Assembly (NCBI RefSeq): GCF_000215705.1
Contig: NC_015677.1
Span: 4,006,194 to 4,070,193 of the forward strand
Origin: Ramlibacter tataouinensis TTB310
GTDB lineage: Bacteria > Pseudomonadota > Gammaproteobacteria > Burkholderiales > Burkholderiaceae_C
DNA: 64,000 nt
Reading direction: 5' to 3'
Part shown: positions 27,532 to 36,216 of the stretch, one piece after another
Layout: every line of letters starts with the position of its first letter
How positions within the stretch are numbered: position 1 is the stretch's first letter
Notes under the pieces: generated by a model
What the model saw: only the letters and a program-made list of their open reading frames with translations
What the model was told of the DNA's origin: nothing
Databases searched by the model: none
Translations under genes and position numbers: made by a program

Positions 27532-27560
27532 AAAAAAGCCCGGGAAACCCGGGCTTTTTT
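27532..27560. terminator. Bidirectional intrinsic terminator between barstar region and rsmA
   Basis: AAAAAAGCCCGGG and CCCGGGCTTTTTT form a perfect 13-bp stem with an AAA loop and a T-run on either strand. It can end plus-strand transcription from the RNase-barstar genes and minus-strand transcription from rsmA. Confidence 0.92.
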
Positions 27561-27579
27561 GTTGGTGGCGCCCTGCATG

Positions 27580-28443
27580 TTATTCCGGGCGAGGGGACGG
27601 GGTCCGCTCCCCCTCCTTCTGGGAGAGGGCTGGGGTGAGGGCCAGCGCCAGGTACTCGTCCACCGGCACTTCCTCCGCGCGGCGCTGCAGATCGAACGAG
27701 CCTGCGAACCCGCGCTGCTCCAGCCACTTGCCCAGCGTGTGCCGCAGCAGCTTGCGGCGCTGGCTGAAGGCGACCTGCACGATCTCCGACAGCAGGGCCG
27801 GGTCGACGGCCGCCGGCGCGGCGCGCGGGGCCATGCGCACCACGGCGCTGTCCACCCGCGGCGGTGGCTCGAAGGCTTCGGGCGGTACGAACAGGATGTC
27901 CTCCATCTCGTAGCGCCACTGCAGCATCACCGACAGGCGTCCGTAGTCCGACGTGGCCGGCGCAGCCACCATGCGGTCGATCACCTCCTTTTGCAGCATG
28001 AAGTGCTGGTCCTCGATCCGCTGCGCGAACGGCAGCAGATGGAACAGGATGGGGCTGGAGATGTTGTAGGGCAGGTTGCCCACCACCCGCAGCTTCCCCG
28101 CGCCCGGCGCGGGCGCCAGGCCGGCGAAGTCCACCTTCAGCACGTCGGCTTCGATCACCTCCAGCTGCGGATGGCGGCGCAGCCGGGCCGCCAGGTCGCG
28201 GTCCAGCTCGATCACCGTCAGGCGGCCCAGCCGCTCGGCCAGCGGCTGCGTCAGTGCCGCCAGGCCGGGGCCGATCTCCACCATCGCCTGCCCCGGGCGC
28301 GGATCGATGGCCCGCACGATGGCGTCGATGACGGACACGTCGGCCAGGAAATGCTGGCCGAAGCGCTTGCGCGGTACATGGGTGCCCCCACGCTCCCCGC
28401 TGCGCGTGGTGGTTCGCGGCCCGTCAGAGCTGCGGTGGCTCAC
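27580..28443 (-). CDS. rsmA: 16S rRNA dimethyladenosine transferase
   Basis: A 287-residue KsgA/RsmA, which dimethylates A1518 and A1519 of 16S rRNA during ribosome assembly. It has [10 protein letters not shown], the SAM site [15 protein letters not shown] and the [10 protein letters not shown] catalytic motif. The only usable start in frame is GTG at 28443, which overlaps the surA end by 20 bases. The C-terminus runs through a dispersed-repeat-like sequence ([19 protein letters not shown]), so the protein is longer than usual. It is the last gene of lptD-surA-rsmA; pdxA, often located between surA and rsmA, is absent here. Confidence 0.95.
   Translation of the reverse strand: MSHRSSDGPRTTTRSGERGGTHVPRKRFGQHFLADVSVIDAIVRAIDPRPGQAMVEIGPGLAALTQPLAERLGRLTVIELDRDLAARLRRHPQLEVIEADVLKVDFAGLAPAPGAGKLRVVGNLPYNISSPILFHLLPFAQRIEDQHFMLQKEVIDRMVAAPATSDYGRLSVMLQWRYEMEDILFVPPEAFEPPPRVDSAVVRMAPRAAPAAVDPALLSEIVQVAFSQRRKLLRHTLGKWLEQRGFAGSFDLQRRAEEVPVDEYLALALTPALSQKEGERTPSPRPE
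27587..27643. repeat. Dispersed repeat-like sequence inside the rsmA 3' end
   Basis: The sequence with CCCTCACCCCAGCCCTCTCCCAG on the minus strand looks like the short dispersed repeat seen in many Burkholderiales genomes (often read as [12 protein letters not shown] in translation). Here it supplies the last ~20 codons of rsmA. Only one copy is seen in this window. Confidence 0.45.
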
Positions 28444-29830
28444 GGTATTCGACGAAGGCGCGGCCCCGCACGTCCTGGGCCCAGCGGGTGTACGCCTCCT
28501 CCAGCTTCTTCTCGCGCAGCACGTTGCGCGCGACGTCGCGCTGCTCGCGCTGGCTCAGCTGCGCCTGGCGGCGTTCGACCAGCTGGATCAGGTGCACGCC
28601 GAAGCGCGAGACGATGGGCTCGGCGATCTGGCCGGGCGCCAGGGTGTTCATGGTTTCCTCGAACTCGGGCACGAACATGCCGGGGTTGGCCCAGCCGAGG
28701 TCGCCGCCGTTGCGGGCGCTGCCGTCCTGCGAATGCTGGCGCGCCAGCTGGGCGAACTCGGCCTGGCCGGCCTCGACCCGCCGCTTGAACTCGGCCAGCT
28801 GCGCCCGCGCCGCGCCTTCGCTCAGCTGAGGGCCGGGACGCAGCAGGATGTGCCGGGCGCGGCTTTGCACCACCGTCGCGCCGGGCAATCCGCCCTGGCG
28901 CTTTTCCACCACCTTGATGACGTGGAAGCCGGCACCCGAGCGCACCACCTCGCTGATGCCGCCCACCGGCAGGCGCTGCGTGGCCTGCACGAACAGGGGC
29001 GGGTAGCGGTCGGCGGTGCGCAGGCCCACCAGGCCGCCGTTGGTGCCGGCGCCGGGCGCGTCCGACAGCTCGCGCGCCAGCGCGGCGAAGTCGGCCCCGC
29101 TGCGCGCGCGCTCCTGCACGGCCAGCGCCTTGGCGCGCAGCTGCTGCACCTGGGCGTCGCCGGCGTTCTCGGGCACGGCCACCAGGATGTGCGCCAGGTT
29201 GAGCTCCAGCGACGACGGGTCGGCGCTGTTCTGCTGCTGTTCGCGGATGAACTGGTCCACGTCCAGGTCGGACAGGCGGACCTTGGGCTCGATCTCGCGA
29301 TCCCGCAGGCGGCCCAGCAGCAGCTGGTTGCGCAGGTCCTCGCGGAACGCGGCCCGGCTGATGCCGTCCGCCTCCAGCTGGCGACGCAGCTCGGCCACGG
29401 TGAGCTGGTTCTGCCGCGCCACGTTCTGTTCGGCCTGGTCGATGATGGCCTCGTCGATGCGGATGCCCAGCTCGCGCGCCAGCTGCAGCTGGGCGCGCTC
29501 GCTGATCAGCCGCTCGAGCACCTGGCGCGCCAGCTCGGCGCGCGGCGGCATGGCCACGCCCTGCTGTGCCAGCTGCTGCTCCACGCGCGCCAGGCGGGCG
29601 CGCACCTCGTTGTTGGTGATGGGCTCGGAGTTGACCACCGCGACGATGAAGTCGGCCGCGCGCGGCGACGAGGAGGCGGCCGGCGCGGAGCCCGCAGCCG
29701 GGCCGCCGGCGCCCGGCTGCGGCGGGACGCGCAGGCCCTGGGCCGCCGCCGGCGCGGCCAGGCCCAGGGCCAGCAGGGCCAGGCCCAGCACCCGGGCGGC
29801 GGGCGAAAGGAGGTCGCTTTCGAGGGACAT
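28424..29830 (-). CDS. surA: Periplasmic chaperone / peptidyl-prolyl isomerase SurA
   Basis: A 468-residue protein with a signal peptide ending in AAPAAAQ, then the SurA N-terminal domain ([16 protein letters not shown] ... [18 protein letters not shown]) and two parvulin domains, the first around residues 210-310 ([14 protein letters not shown]) and the second around 325-425 ([14 protein letters not shown]), followed by the returning C-terminal helix. SurA escorts outer membrane proteins, notably LptD, to the BAM complex. The gene starts 11 bases downstream of lptD, which supports co-production with its main client. Confidence 0.95.
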   Translation of the reverse strand: MSLESDLLSPAARVLGLALLALGLAAPAAAQGLRVPPQPGAGGPAAGSAPAASSSPRAADFIVAVVNSEPITNNEVRARLARVEQQLAQQGVAMPPRAELARQVLERLISERAQLQLARELGIRIDEAIIDQAEQNVARQNQLTVAELRRQLEADGISRAAFREDLRNQLLLGRLRDREIEPKVRLSDLDVDQFIREQQQNSADPSSLELNLAHILVAVPENAGDAQVQQLRAKALAVQERARSGADFAALARELSDAPGAGTNGGLVGLRTADRYPPLFVQATQRLPVGGISEVVRSGAGFHVIKVVEKRQGGLPGATVVQSRARHILLRPGPQLSEGAARAQLAEFKRRVEAGQAEFAQLARQHSQDGSARNGGDLGWANPGMFVPEFEETMNTLAPGQIAEPIVSRFGVHLIQLVERRQAQLSQREQRDVARNVLREKKLEEAYTRWAQDVRGRAFVEYREPPQL

Positions 29831-29841
29831 GTGCGTGCGCT

Positions 29842-32214
29842 CTAGTCGTAGTTCGTGAAGCGGCTGGGCGGGTCGACCTGCTCGCGCAGGAACTGGTAGC
29901 GCGGGATATTGTCCCTGAGCGTTCCCAGCGCATTGGTGCCCAGCCGGGTGAAGCCTATGAATTCGATCTGGAACAGGATGCGTTTGTTCGAGCTGTTCGG
30001 GCTGTACTGCAGCCGCTCCAGCAGCACGCGGCCGATCCAGCAGCAGGCGTCGTATTCCACGCCGATGATGGTGTCCACCACGCGGCGCTCGCGCAGGCTC
30101 ACGTTGACGCGGCCCACGCTGTACCAGCGCCCGCCGCCCTGGCCGCGGCCGGGCCCGAGGTCGCGGCCCCGGTCGCCCCACAGGTCGTTGATCGGCCACT
30201 GCCAGCCGATGTCGACCTGCTCGCTGAAGCCGCGCTGCAGGCGGTAGGCGGCGCTGACCACGCGGTAGTTGCCGGGGTTGTAGCGCGCGCCGATGGTCGA
30301 GCGGATCGAACGGCTGGTCTTGGGGTTGTACTGCACCGTCGAATCGAACGCCCAGCGCGGGTCCCAGTTGAGGGACGCGCCCAGCAGCACGTCGGACAGC
30401 CGCTCGGTCACGGGCGGGGTGCCGGGCAGCACCACGCGCTGGTCCTTGAAGCGCAGCCGCTGGGCGATGCCGAAGCGCGCCAGCTCGGCGCCGGTCTCCT
30501 GCGCCAGGAAACGGGTGCTCACGCCCAGGGTGAGCAGGTTGTTGTCCGCGATGCGGTCGTTGCCGCCGAACGCGTTTTCCGTGTAGATGGTCGCGAAGTT
30601 GAAGTCGTTGTAGGCCGAGTCGTAGTTGGGCAGGAAGTTCTGCTCGCGAAACGGCGTGTACACGTAGAAGGCGCGCGGCTCCAGCGTCTGGATCAGGTTG
30701 CGTCCCAGCAGGGCGGTGTCGCGCTCGAACACCAGGCCGCCGTCCAGGCTGGCCGTGGGCACGCTGCGGTCGGCCGAGGTGCGGCCATTGGCCAGCAGCG
30801 GCGCGTCGAACTCGTACTGCGTGGCATGCAGCTGCAGCTTGGGGATGACGAACCAGCCCGGCGCCTGCCAGGGCCTGGACAGCTGGGCCAGGGTGTAGGC
30901 GCGCTGGGCATTGGGCTGGTTGTTGAGGACCCGGTCGGAGCGGAAATGCGTGTAGTCGGTCTCCGCATAGGCCGCGAAGCCCCCCGGCAGCTCCTGCCGC
31001 GTGTAGCGGCCCACCAGCTGCGGCAGCCGGTCGTACGGCGGCACGATCAGCGCCTGCGGATCCTGCAGGGTCTGCCACTTCAGGGCCCGCGCCGTCATGG
31101 AGAACCGTCCCGCGCCCCAGGACAGCACGCCGTCGCTGGCCAGCAGGCGCTCGGTCAGCGAGCCGGCGGTGGTGGTGCGCGAGGTGAAGTCGCGCCAGTA
31201 GTTGTCGTCGCTGACGCGGTTGAGGTTGAGGTTCAGCCCCAGGCCGGGCACGCCGGCCACGCCTGCCTGGTCGTGCCGCAGGTGGTACGACCAGCGGTCA
31301 CGGTCGCGCAGCTGGTCGTCCGGCAGGTAGTTCGCATCCAGCTGGCCGCTGTAGCTGTTCTCCAGGTAGCGGAACTGGCCGCCCAGGTCCAGGCCGCGCT
31401 TGCTCATCACCGTGGGCGAGAAGGTGGCGTCGCGGTTGGGCGCGATGTTCCAGTAGTAGGGGACGGTGACCTCGGCGCCGCTGACGCTGTCCACGCCGAT
31501 GGTGGGCGGCAGGAATCCGGACTTGCGCTTGTCGGTCAAAGGAAAGCTCAGCACCGGGATCGGCAGGATGGGCACGCCGAAGAAGCGCAGCGCCGCGTTG
31601 TAGGCCACCCCGGTCTCGCTCTCGTTGTCCAGGTTGAGGCGCTCCGCCGTCAGGATCCAGGCCGGGCTCCAGCCGGACTCTGGCTCGCGCTGGCAGGTGG
31701 TGTAGGTAGCGTTGCGCACCACCGACCGGTCGTTGTCGATGAAGTCGACGCGGTCGGCCTGGCCGTAGGCGCCGTTGCGCAGGAAGCGGTAGCGCGGCTG
31801 GTCGAAGAAGCCCTGGAAGGCGTCCACCTTCATCTCCAGCAGCGGCCCTTCGTAGGTGTTGCCGGCCTTGTTGATGCGCACGTTGCCGCGCGCGCGCGCC
31901 AGGTCCTCGGGCTGGTGGTACTCCAGCCGGTCGCCGCGGATGATGGTGTCGCCCCGGCGCAGCACCGCGTCGCCCTCGATGACGGTCTCCAGCCCGGTGC
32001 GCCCGCTCACGTTGCCGCCCTCGACGAAGGTGGGCAGGTCGCCGCGCACCTCGGGCGGGAAGGTCTCGCGCAGCCGCGGACTGGGCTGCAGCGCCAGCTC
32101 CGCCGGCGCCTGCTGCGCCCAGACCTGCGCCGCGGGCCCCAGGGCGCACGCGACCAGGGCCACCGGTGTCAGGGCAAAGCGGGCGCGGCGTGCCCGGGAA
32201 CGAGGCGAAAGCAT
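29842..32214 (-). CDS. lptD: LPS-assembly protein LptD
   Basis: A 790-residue outer membrane protein with a signal peptide ending VWAQ, an N-terminal LptA-like beta-jellyroll (VIEGDAVLRRGDTIIRGDRLEYHQPEDLARARGNV), and a C-terminal 26-strand barrel rich in aromatic residues (WQWPINDLWGDRG, FQIEFIGFTRLGTNALG). LptD inserts lipopolysaccharide into the outer leaflet together with LptE. The mature protein shows one N-terminal-side Cys (TTCQREPE) and an adjacent CC pair near the C-terminus (YDACCWIG), rather than the four of E. coli. It is divergent from amgK. Confidence 0.95.
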   Translation of the reverse strand: MLSPRSRARRARFALTPVALVACALGPAAQVWAQQAPAELALQPSPRLRETFPPEVRGDLPTFVEGGNVSGRTGLETVIEGDAVLRRGDTIIRGDRLEYHQPEDLARARGNVRINKAGNTYEGPLLEMKVDAFQGFFDQPRYRFLRNGAYGQADRVDFIDNDRSVVRNATYTTCQREPESGWSPAWILTAERLNLDNESETGVAYNAALRFFGVPILPIPVLSFPLTDKRKSGFLPPTIGVDSVSGAEVTVPYYWNIAPNRDATFSPTVMSKRGLDLGGQFRYLENSYSGQLDANYLPDDQLRDRDRWSYHLRHDQAGVAGVPGLGLNLNLNRVSDDNYWRDFTSRTTTAGSLTERLLASDGVLSWGAGRFSMTARALKWQTLQDPQALIVPPYDRLPQLVGRYTRQELPGGFAAYAETDYTHFRSDRVLNNQPNAQRAYTLAQLSRPWQAPGWFVIPKLQLHATQYEFDAPLLANGRTSADRSVPTASLDGGLVFERDTALLGRNLIQTLEPRAFYVYTPFREQNFLPNYDSAYNDFNFATIYTENAFGGNDRIADNNLLTLGVSTRFLAQETGAELARFGIAQRLRFKDQRVVLPGTPPVTERLSDVLLGASLNWDPRWAFDSTVQYNPKTSRSIRSTIGARYNPGNYRVVSAAYRLQRGFSEQVDIGWQWPINDLWGDRGRDLGPGRGQGGGRWYSVGRVNVSLRERRVVDTIIGVEYDACCWIGRVLLERLQYSPNSSNKRILFQIEFIGFTRLGTNALGTLRDNIPRYQFLREQVDPPSRFTNYD

Positions 32215-32280
32215 CAGGCGGGGGGATGGAGGCGGGCGTACGGCTGGGAAGCCTGGTTGCGTTTGTAGAATCGATTATCC

Positions 32281-33402
32281 ATGAGCGACCGCGCGCCCTC
32301 CCCCTCGTCCACGCCCGCCTGGCCTGCGGTCAGCTGGGCCGATCCGCGGCGTGAAGCCGCCTTTGCCCAGTGGCTGGCGCAGGCGGCTCCGGCCCATGGG
32401 CTGCGGCCGGACAGCCTGCGGCCGGCCTCGGCCGATGCCAGCTTCCGCCGCTACCTGCGTCTGGACACCGGTGCCGGCGCCAGCCTGATCGTGATGGACG
32501 CGCCGCCCGACAAGGAGGACTGCCGGCCCTTCGTGAAGGTGGCGCGGCTGATGGACGAGGCCGGCCTGCTGGTGCCGCGCGTGCTGGAGTGGGACGAGGC
32601 GCAGGGCTTCATGCTGCTGCAGGACCTGGGCACGCAGACCATGATCGAGGTGGTGGACCCGGCCAATGCCGCGGCCAACCAGCCGCTGTACCTGCGCGCG
32701 ATCGACGCACTGATCGCCTGGCAGCTCGCGTCCCGGCCCGGCGTGCTGCCGCCCTACGACCAGGCGCTGCTGGCGCGCGAGCTGCAGCTGTTCCCCGACT
32801 GGTACCTGGCCCGCCACAAGGGCGTGCAGGTCGAGGGCGCCGTGCGCGAGACGCTGGAGCCGGTATTCAAGCTGATCATCGAGCGCAACCTGGCAGCGCC
32901 GGCGGTCTACGTGCACCGCGACTTCATGCCGCGCAACCTGATGATGCCGGCCGACCACATCGAGCCGCGCCTGGGCGAGAAACAGGAAACACGCTTGGGC
33001 GTGTTGGATTTCCAGGACGCGGTGCACGGCCCCATCACCTACGACATCGCCAGCCTGATGCGCGATGCCTTCCTCAGCTGGGACGAGGAGTTCGTGCTCG
33101 ACATCACGGTGCGCTACTGGCAGAAGGCCCGCAAGGCCGGGCTGCCGGTGCCGGCGGACTTCGGCGAGTTCTGGCGCGAGGTCGAATGGATGGGGCTGCA
33201 GCGGCACCTGAAGGTGGCGGGCATCTTCGCGCGCCTGACGCTGCGCGACGGCAAGCCCAAGTACCTGGCCGACGCGCCGCGCTTCATCGGCTACATCCGC
33301 GCCACCGCCGCGCGCTACCGCGAGCTGGCACCGCTGCTCAAGCTGGTCGACCAGGTCGAGGGCACGCAGAACGCCACCGGCTATGCCTTCGGCCGCGTCT
33401 GA
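32281..33402 (+). CDS. amgK: AmgK-type N-acetylmuramate/N-acetylglucosamine kinase
   Basis: A 373-residue phosphotransferase of the aminoglycoside-kinase fold, with DASFRRYLRL, VYVHRDFMPRNLM as the catalytic loop (HxDxxxxN), and LDFQDAVHGPITYDIASLMRDAF with the metal-binding Asp. This combination is typical of AmgK, which phosphorylates MurNAc and GlcNAc at C1 in peptidoglycan recycling. In Pseudomonas it is adjacent to murU and near lptD; here it is divergent from lptD while murU lies 14 kb away. A TAGAAT at 32266-32271 ends only ten bases before the ATG, suggesting a very short leader. Confidence 0.87.
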   Translation: MSDRAPSPSSTPAWPAVSWADPRREAAFAQWLAQAAPAHGLRPDSLRPASADASFRRYLRLDTGAGASLIVMDAPPDKEDCRPFVKVARLMDEAGLLVPRVLEWDEAQGFMLLQDLGTQTMIEVVDPANAAANQPLYLRAIDALIAWQLASRPGVLPPYDQALLARELQLFPDWYLARHKGVQVEGAVRETLEPVFKLIIERNLAAPAVYVHRDFMPRNLMMPADHIEPRLGEKQETRLGVLDFQDAVHGPITYDIASLMRDAFLSWDEEFVLDITVRYWQKARKAGLPVPADFGEFWREVEWMGLQRHLKVAGIFARLTLRDGKPKYLADAPRFIGYIRATAARYRELAPLLKLVDQVEGTQNATGYAFGRV

Positions 33403-33447
33403 GCGATCGGCGCGCGGCGGCCGCAGGCCTCCCCGTTGCTAGCTGGC

Positions 33448-34158
33448 ATGCCGCGCTTCCACTGCCCCGAGCCGCTGGCGGCCGGGCCGCTGCTGCTGCC
33501 GCCGGGCGCGGCGCGCCATGCGCAGGTGCTCAGGCTGCAGCCCGGCGATGCGATCACGCTGTTCGACGGCCGGGGCGGCCAGTGGCAGGCGGTGATCGAA
33601 CGCATGGGCCGCAGCGAGGTGGCGGTCCTGGTGGGCGCCCATCAAGCCGTCGAGCGCGAGGCGCCGCGCGAGGTGCACCTGGCGGTCGGCATCCCCGCCA
33701 ACGAGCGCATGGACTGGCTGGTGGAAAAAGCCAGCGAGCTGGGGGCGGCCAGCGTGCAGCCCCTGCTGGCCGAGCGCAGCGTGCTCAAGCCCAACGGCGA
33801 GCGCGCGGCGAAGAAGCAGGCGCACTGGCAGGCCGTCGCGGTGGCGGCCTGCGAGCAGTGCGGCCGCAACCGCGTACCGGTGGTCCATGCGCCGGCGGCC
33901 CTGGAAGATTGGCAGCCCGCGGCCGGCGGCCGGCGCTGGCTGCTGTCACTGGCGGACGGCGCGCCGGGTGCCGCGACTGCCCTTTCGGCACCCGGGCCGG
34001 CCTGGGTGCTGTCGGGTCCCGAGGGCGGCCTGACCGCGCAGGAGGAGGCCCTCGCCCTGGCGCGCGGCTTCGAGCGCGTCTCGCTGGGCCAGCGGGTGCT
34101 GCGCGCCGAAACCGCGCCCCTGGCGATGCTGGCGCTGCTCACAATGGGGACAGCATGA
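33448..34158 (+). CDS. rsmE: 16S rRNA (uracil-1498-N3)-methyltransferase
   Basis: A 236-residue SPOUT-class methyltransferase. It has an N-terminal PUA-like part (PRFHCPEPLAAGPLLLPPGAARHAQVLR) and a C-terminal knotted domain with KASELGAASVQPLLAERS, WVLSGPEGGLTAQE and LGQRVLRAETAPLAML, the last being the SAM-binding knot. It methylates U1498 of 16S rRNA. The ATG at 33448 is preferred to the in-frame TTG at 33436. Its stop overlaps the start of the MFS transporter gene. Confidence 0.93.
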   Translation: MPRFHCPEPLAAGPLLLPPGAARHAQVLRLQPGDAITLFDGRGGQWQAVIERMGRSEVAVLVGAHQAVEREAPREVHLAVGIPANERMDWLVEKASELGAASVQPLLAERSVLKPNGERAAKKQAHWQAVAVAACEQCGRNRVPVVHAPAALEDWQPAAGGRRWLLSLADGAPGAATALSAPGPAWVLSGPEGGLTAQEEALALARGFERVSLGQRVLRAETAPLAMLALLTMGTA

Positions 34159-35330
34159 ACCGCAACCTGACCCTGCTGGCCATGTGCCAGGGCCTGTTCC
34201 TCACCAACAACGTCACCTTCATCGCCATCAACGGCCTGGTCGGCCTGGCGCTGGCGCCGCGCGGCTGGATGGCCACCCTGCCGGTGATGGGCTATGTGGT
34301 GGGCGGCGCCCTGTCCACCGGCCTCGTGGCGCGCAGCCAGCAGCGGCTGGGCCGGCAGCGCTCGTTCCAGGCCGGGCTGCTGGTGGCGCTGCTGTCGGCC
34401 CTGCTGTGCGCCTATGCGGCGGTCTCGCGCAACTTCTGGCTGCTGGTGGCGGCGACGGTGGTCGCCGGCTACTACAACGCCAACGCCGGCCTGTACCGCT
34501 TCGCCGCCGCCGAGCTCAGCGGACCGCAGGGCCGCGAGAAGGCGGTGTCGCTGGTGATGGCCGGGGGCCTGATCGGCGCCGTGCTGGGCCCCAACCTGGC
34601 GGCGCGCACGCGCGATGCGCTGGACGTGCCGTTCGCCGGCGCCTACCTGGCGTTGGCCGTCGTGGCAGCCCTGGGCATGGTGCTGATGGCCTTCCTGCGC
34701 TTTCCGCCCGTGCCGCCGCGCAGCGCCCAGGCCAGCGGCCGGCCGCTGGCGCAGATCATGCGTCAGCCGGTGTTCATCGTCGCCGCGGCGGCGGGCGCGC
34801 TCAGCTATGGCGTGATGAACCTGTTGATGGCCGCCACGCCGCTGGCCATGCAGCAGTGCGGCCTGCCCTTCTCGGACGCCGCCTTCGTGCTGGAGTGGCA
34901 CGTGATCGGCATGTTCGCGCCGGGTTTCTTCACCGGCCACCTGATCAAACGCTTCGGGCCGCTGCGCATCATGGGCGCGGGCGTGCTGCTCAATGCGGGC
35001 TGCATCGCCATCGCGCTGTCGGGCGTGGCGCTGCACCAGTTCCTGGTCGCGCTGTTCCTGCTGGGAGTTGGCTGGAACTTCCTGTTCACCGGCAGCACCA
35101 CGCTGTCCTTGTCGGCCTATGCGCCGGAAGAAAAGGACCGGGCCCAGGCCGCGCTCAACTTCTTCGTCTTCGCCACCCTGGCCCTGAGCTCGCTGGCTTC
35201 GGGGGTGCTGGTCACCACCCAGGGCTGGACGCTGCTGAACTGGGGTTCGCTGCTGCCGGTGGCGGCCTGCGGCGGCGCCTTGCTGTGGCTGGCGCTCAGG
35301 CGGGAAAGCGCTCGTCCAGCCACACCTTGA
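34155..35330 (+). CDS. MFS transporter
   Basis: A 391-residue membrane protein with twelve predicted helices and an MFS layout. Signature segments include GLVARSQQRLGRQRSF between helices 2 and 3, LVMAGGLIGAVLGPNLAARTRDAL, and TGHLIKRFGPLRIMGAGVLL between helices 8 and 9. It belongs to a YbfB/MFS-1 style group of unknown substrate. It starts by overlapping the rsmE stop (ATGA) and its end overlaps the convergent hydrolase by 35 bases. Confidence 0.87.
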   Translation: MNRNLTLLAMCQGLFLTNNVTFIAINGLVGLALAPRGWMATLPVMGYVVGGALSTGLVARSQQRLGRQRSFQAGLLVALLSALLCAYAAVSRNFWLLVAATVVAGYYNANAGLYRFAAAELSGPQGREKAVSLVMAGGLIGAVLGPNLAARTRDALDVPFAGAYLALAVVAALGMVLMAFLRFPPVPPRSAQASGRPLAQIMRQPVFIVAAAAGALSYGVMNLLMAATPLAMQQCGLPFSDAAFVLEWHVIGMFAPGFFTGHLIKRFGPLRIMGAGVLLNAGCIAIALSGVALHQFLVALFLLGVGWNFLFTGSTTLSLSAYAPEEKDRAQAALNFFVFATLALSSLASGVLVTTQGWTLLNWGSLLPVAACGGALLWLALRRESARPATP

Positions 35331-36156
35331 GCGTGGCGTAGACAGGCTCGGCCTCGCGCTCGTTGAAGATCTCGTGGTAGAGCGCGTCGAAGCGGCGCGC
35401 CGTCACAACCTCGGGGGGCGCGGTCTCGGCAAAGCGCCGGCTGCCCGTGGCGTTGACCAGCCGGTCGTCGCCGGCGTACACCAGCAGGGTCGGCAGCTTC
35501 CACTGCGGCGCGCGGGCCACCACCTGGGGACCGGCCTCGGCGACGAAACGGGCCAGGCGGCCGGAGATGCGGTCGTGCACGCGCGGGTCGGCCCGGTAGG
35601 CGGCCACCACCGCCGGGTCGTGCGACAGGAAACGGGGGTCCAGCCCATTGCCCACCGTGAGGTTGGGCGCGACGCGCGGCAGCACGGCCAGCAGCAGCTT
35701 CTGCCAGCGGGTCAGTCCGGGATCCAGCGCCGGGGAGGACAGCACCAGGCCGTCGATGGGCGGGCGGCCGCGCCGCAGCGCGAAGCAGGCGGCCACCAGC
35801 CCGCCCAGGCTGTGGCCGAACACGATCAGCGGCAGCCGCTCGGGCAGGCGGCCGCGCACGCTGCCGACGATGTCGGCCAGGTCGTCCACCAGCCGGGTGG
35901 GCGTGGGCAGGCAGCCGCGCGTGCCGCCCGACTCGCCGTGGCCGCACTGGTCGTAGCCGCGCACCGCAAAGCCCCAGGCATTGAGCCGGCGCGCCAGGCG
36001 CTCGTAGCGGCCGGCATGCTCGCCCAGGCCATGCACCAGCACCACCAGGCCGCGCACCCGCCGGCTCTCGGGCGCGGGCCAGTCCTGCACGGCCAGGTTG
36101 TCGCCGTCGGCGGCCGTGTAGGTGGACAGGGTGGAATCGCCCGGCTCGGAGCTCAT
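35296..36156 (-). CDS. Alpha/beta hydrolase, monoacylglycerol-lipase-like
   Basis: A 286-residue serine hydrolase of the lysophospholipase/monoglyceride lipase group. It has the HGLGEHAGRYERLA oxyanion region, the nucleophile GHSLGG, Asp in VYAGDDRLV and the catalytic His in YHEIFNE. Proteins of this group cleave monoacylglycerols or lysophospholipids. No signal peptide is visible. The 3' end overlaps the MFS gene, and 60 bases separate its start from the end of the M20 peptidase gene upstream. Confidence 0.88.
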   Translation of the reverse strand: MSSEPGDSTLSTYTAADGDNLAVQDWPAPESRRVRGLVVLVHGLGEHAGRYERLARRLNAWGFAVRGYDQCGHGESGGTRGCLPTPTRLVDDLADIVGSVRGRLPERLPLIVFGHSLGGLVAACFALRRGRPPIDGLVLSSPALDPGLTRWQKLLLAVLPRVAPNLTVGNGLDPRFLSHDPAVVAAYRADPRVHDRISGRLARFVAEAGPQVVARAPQWKLPTLLVYAGDDRLVNATGSRRFAETAPPEVVTARRFDALYHEIFNEREAEPVYATLKVWLDERFPA

Positions 36157-36216
36157 GCGGCCATCATCCGTCCCGGCGCCGGGCTGCGCAAGCCCGTTGG
36201 GGACGGTGCGCCTTTT

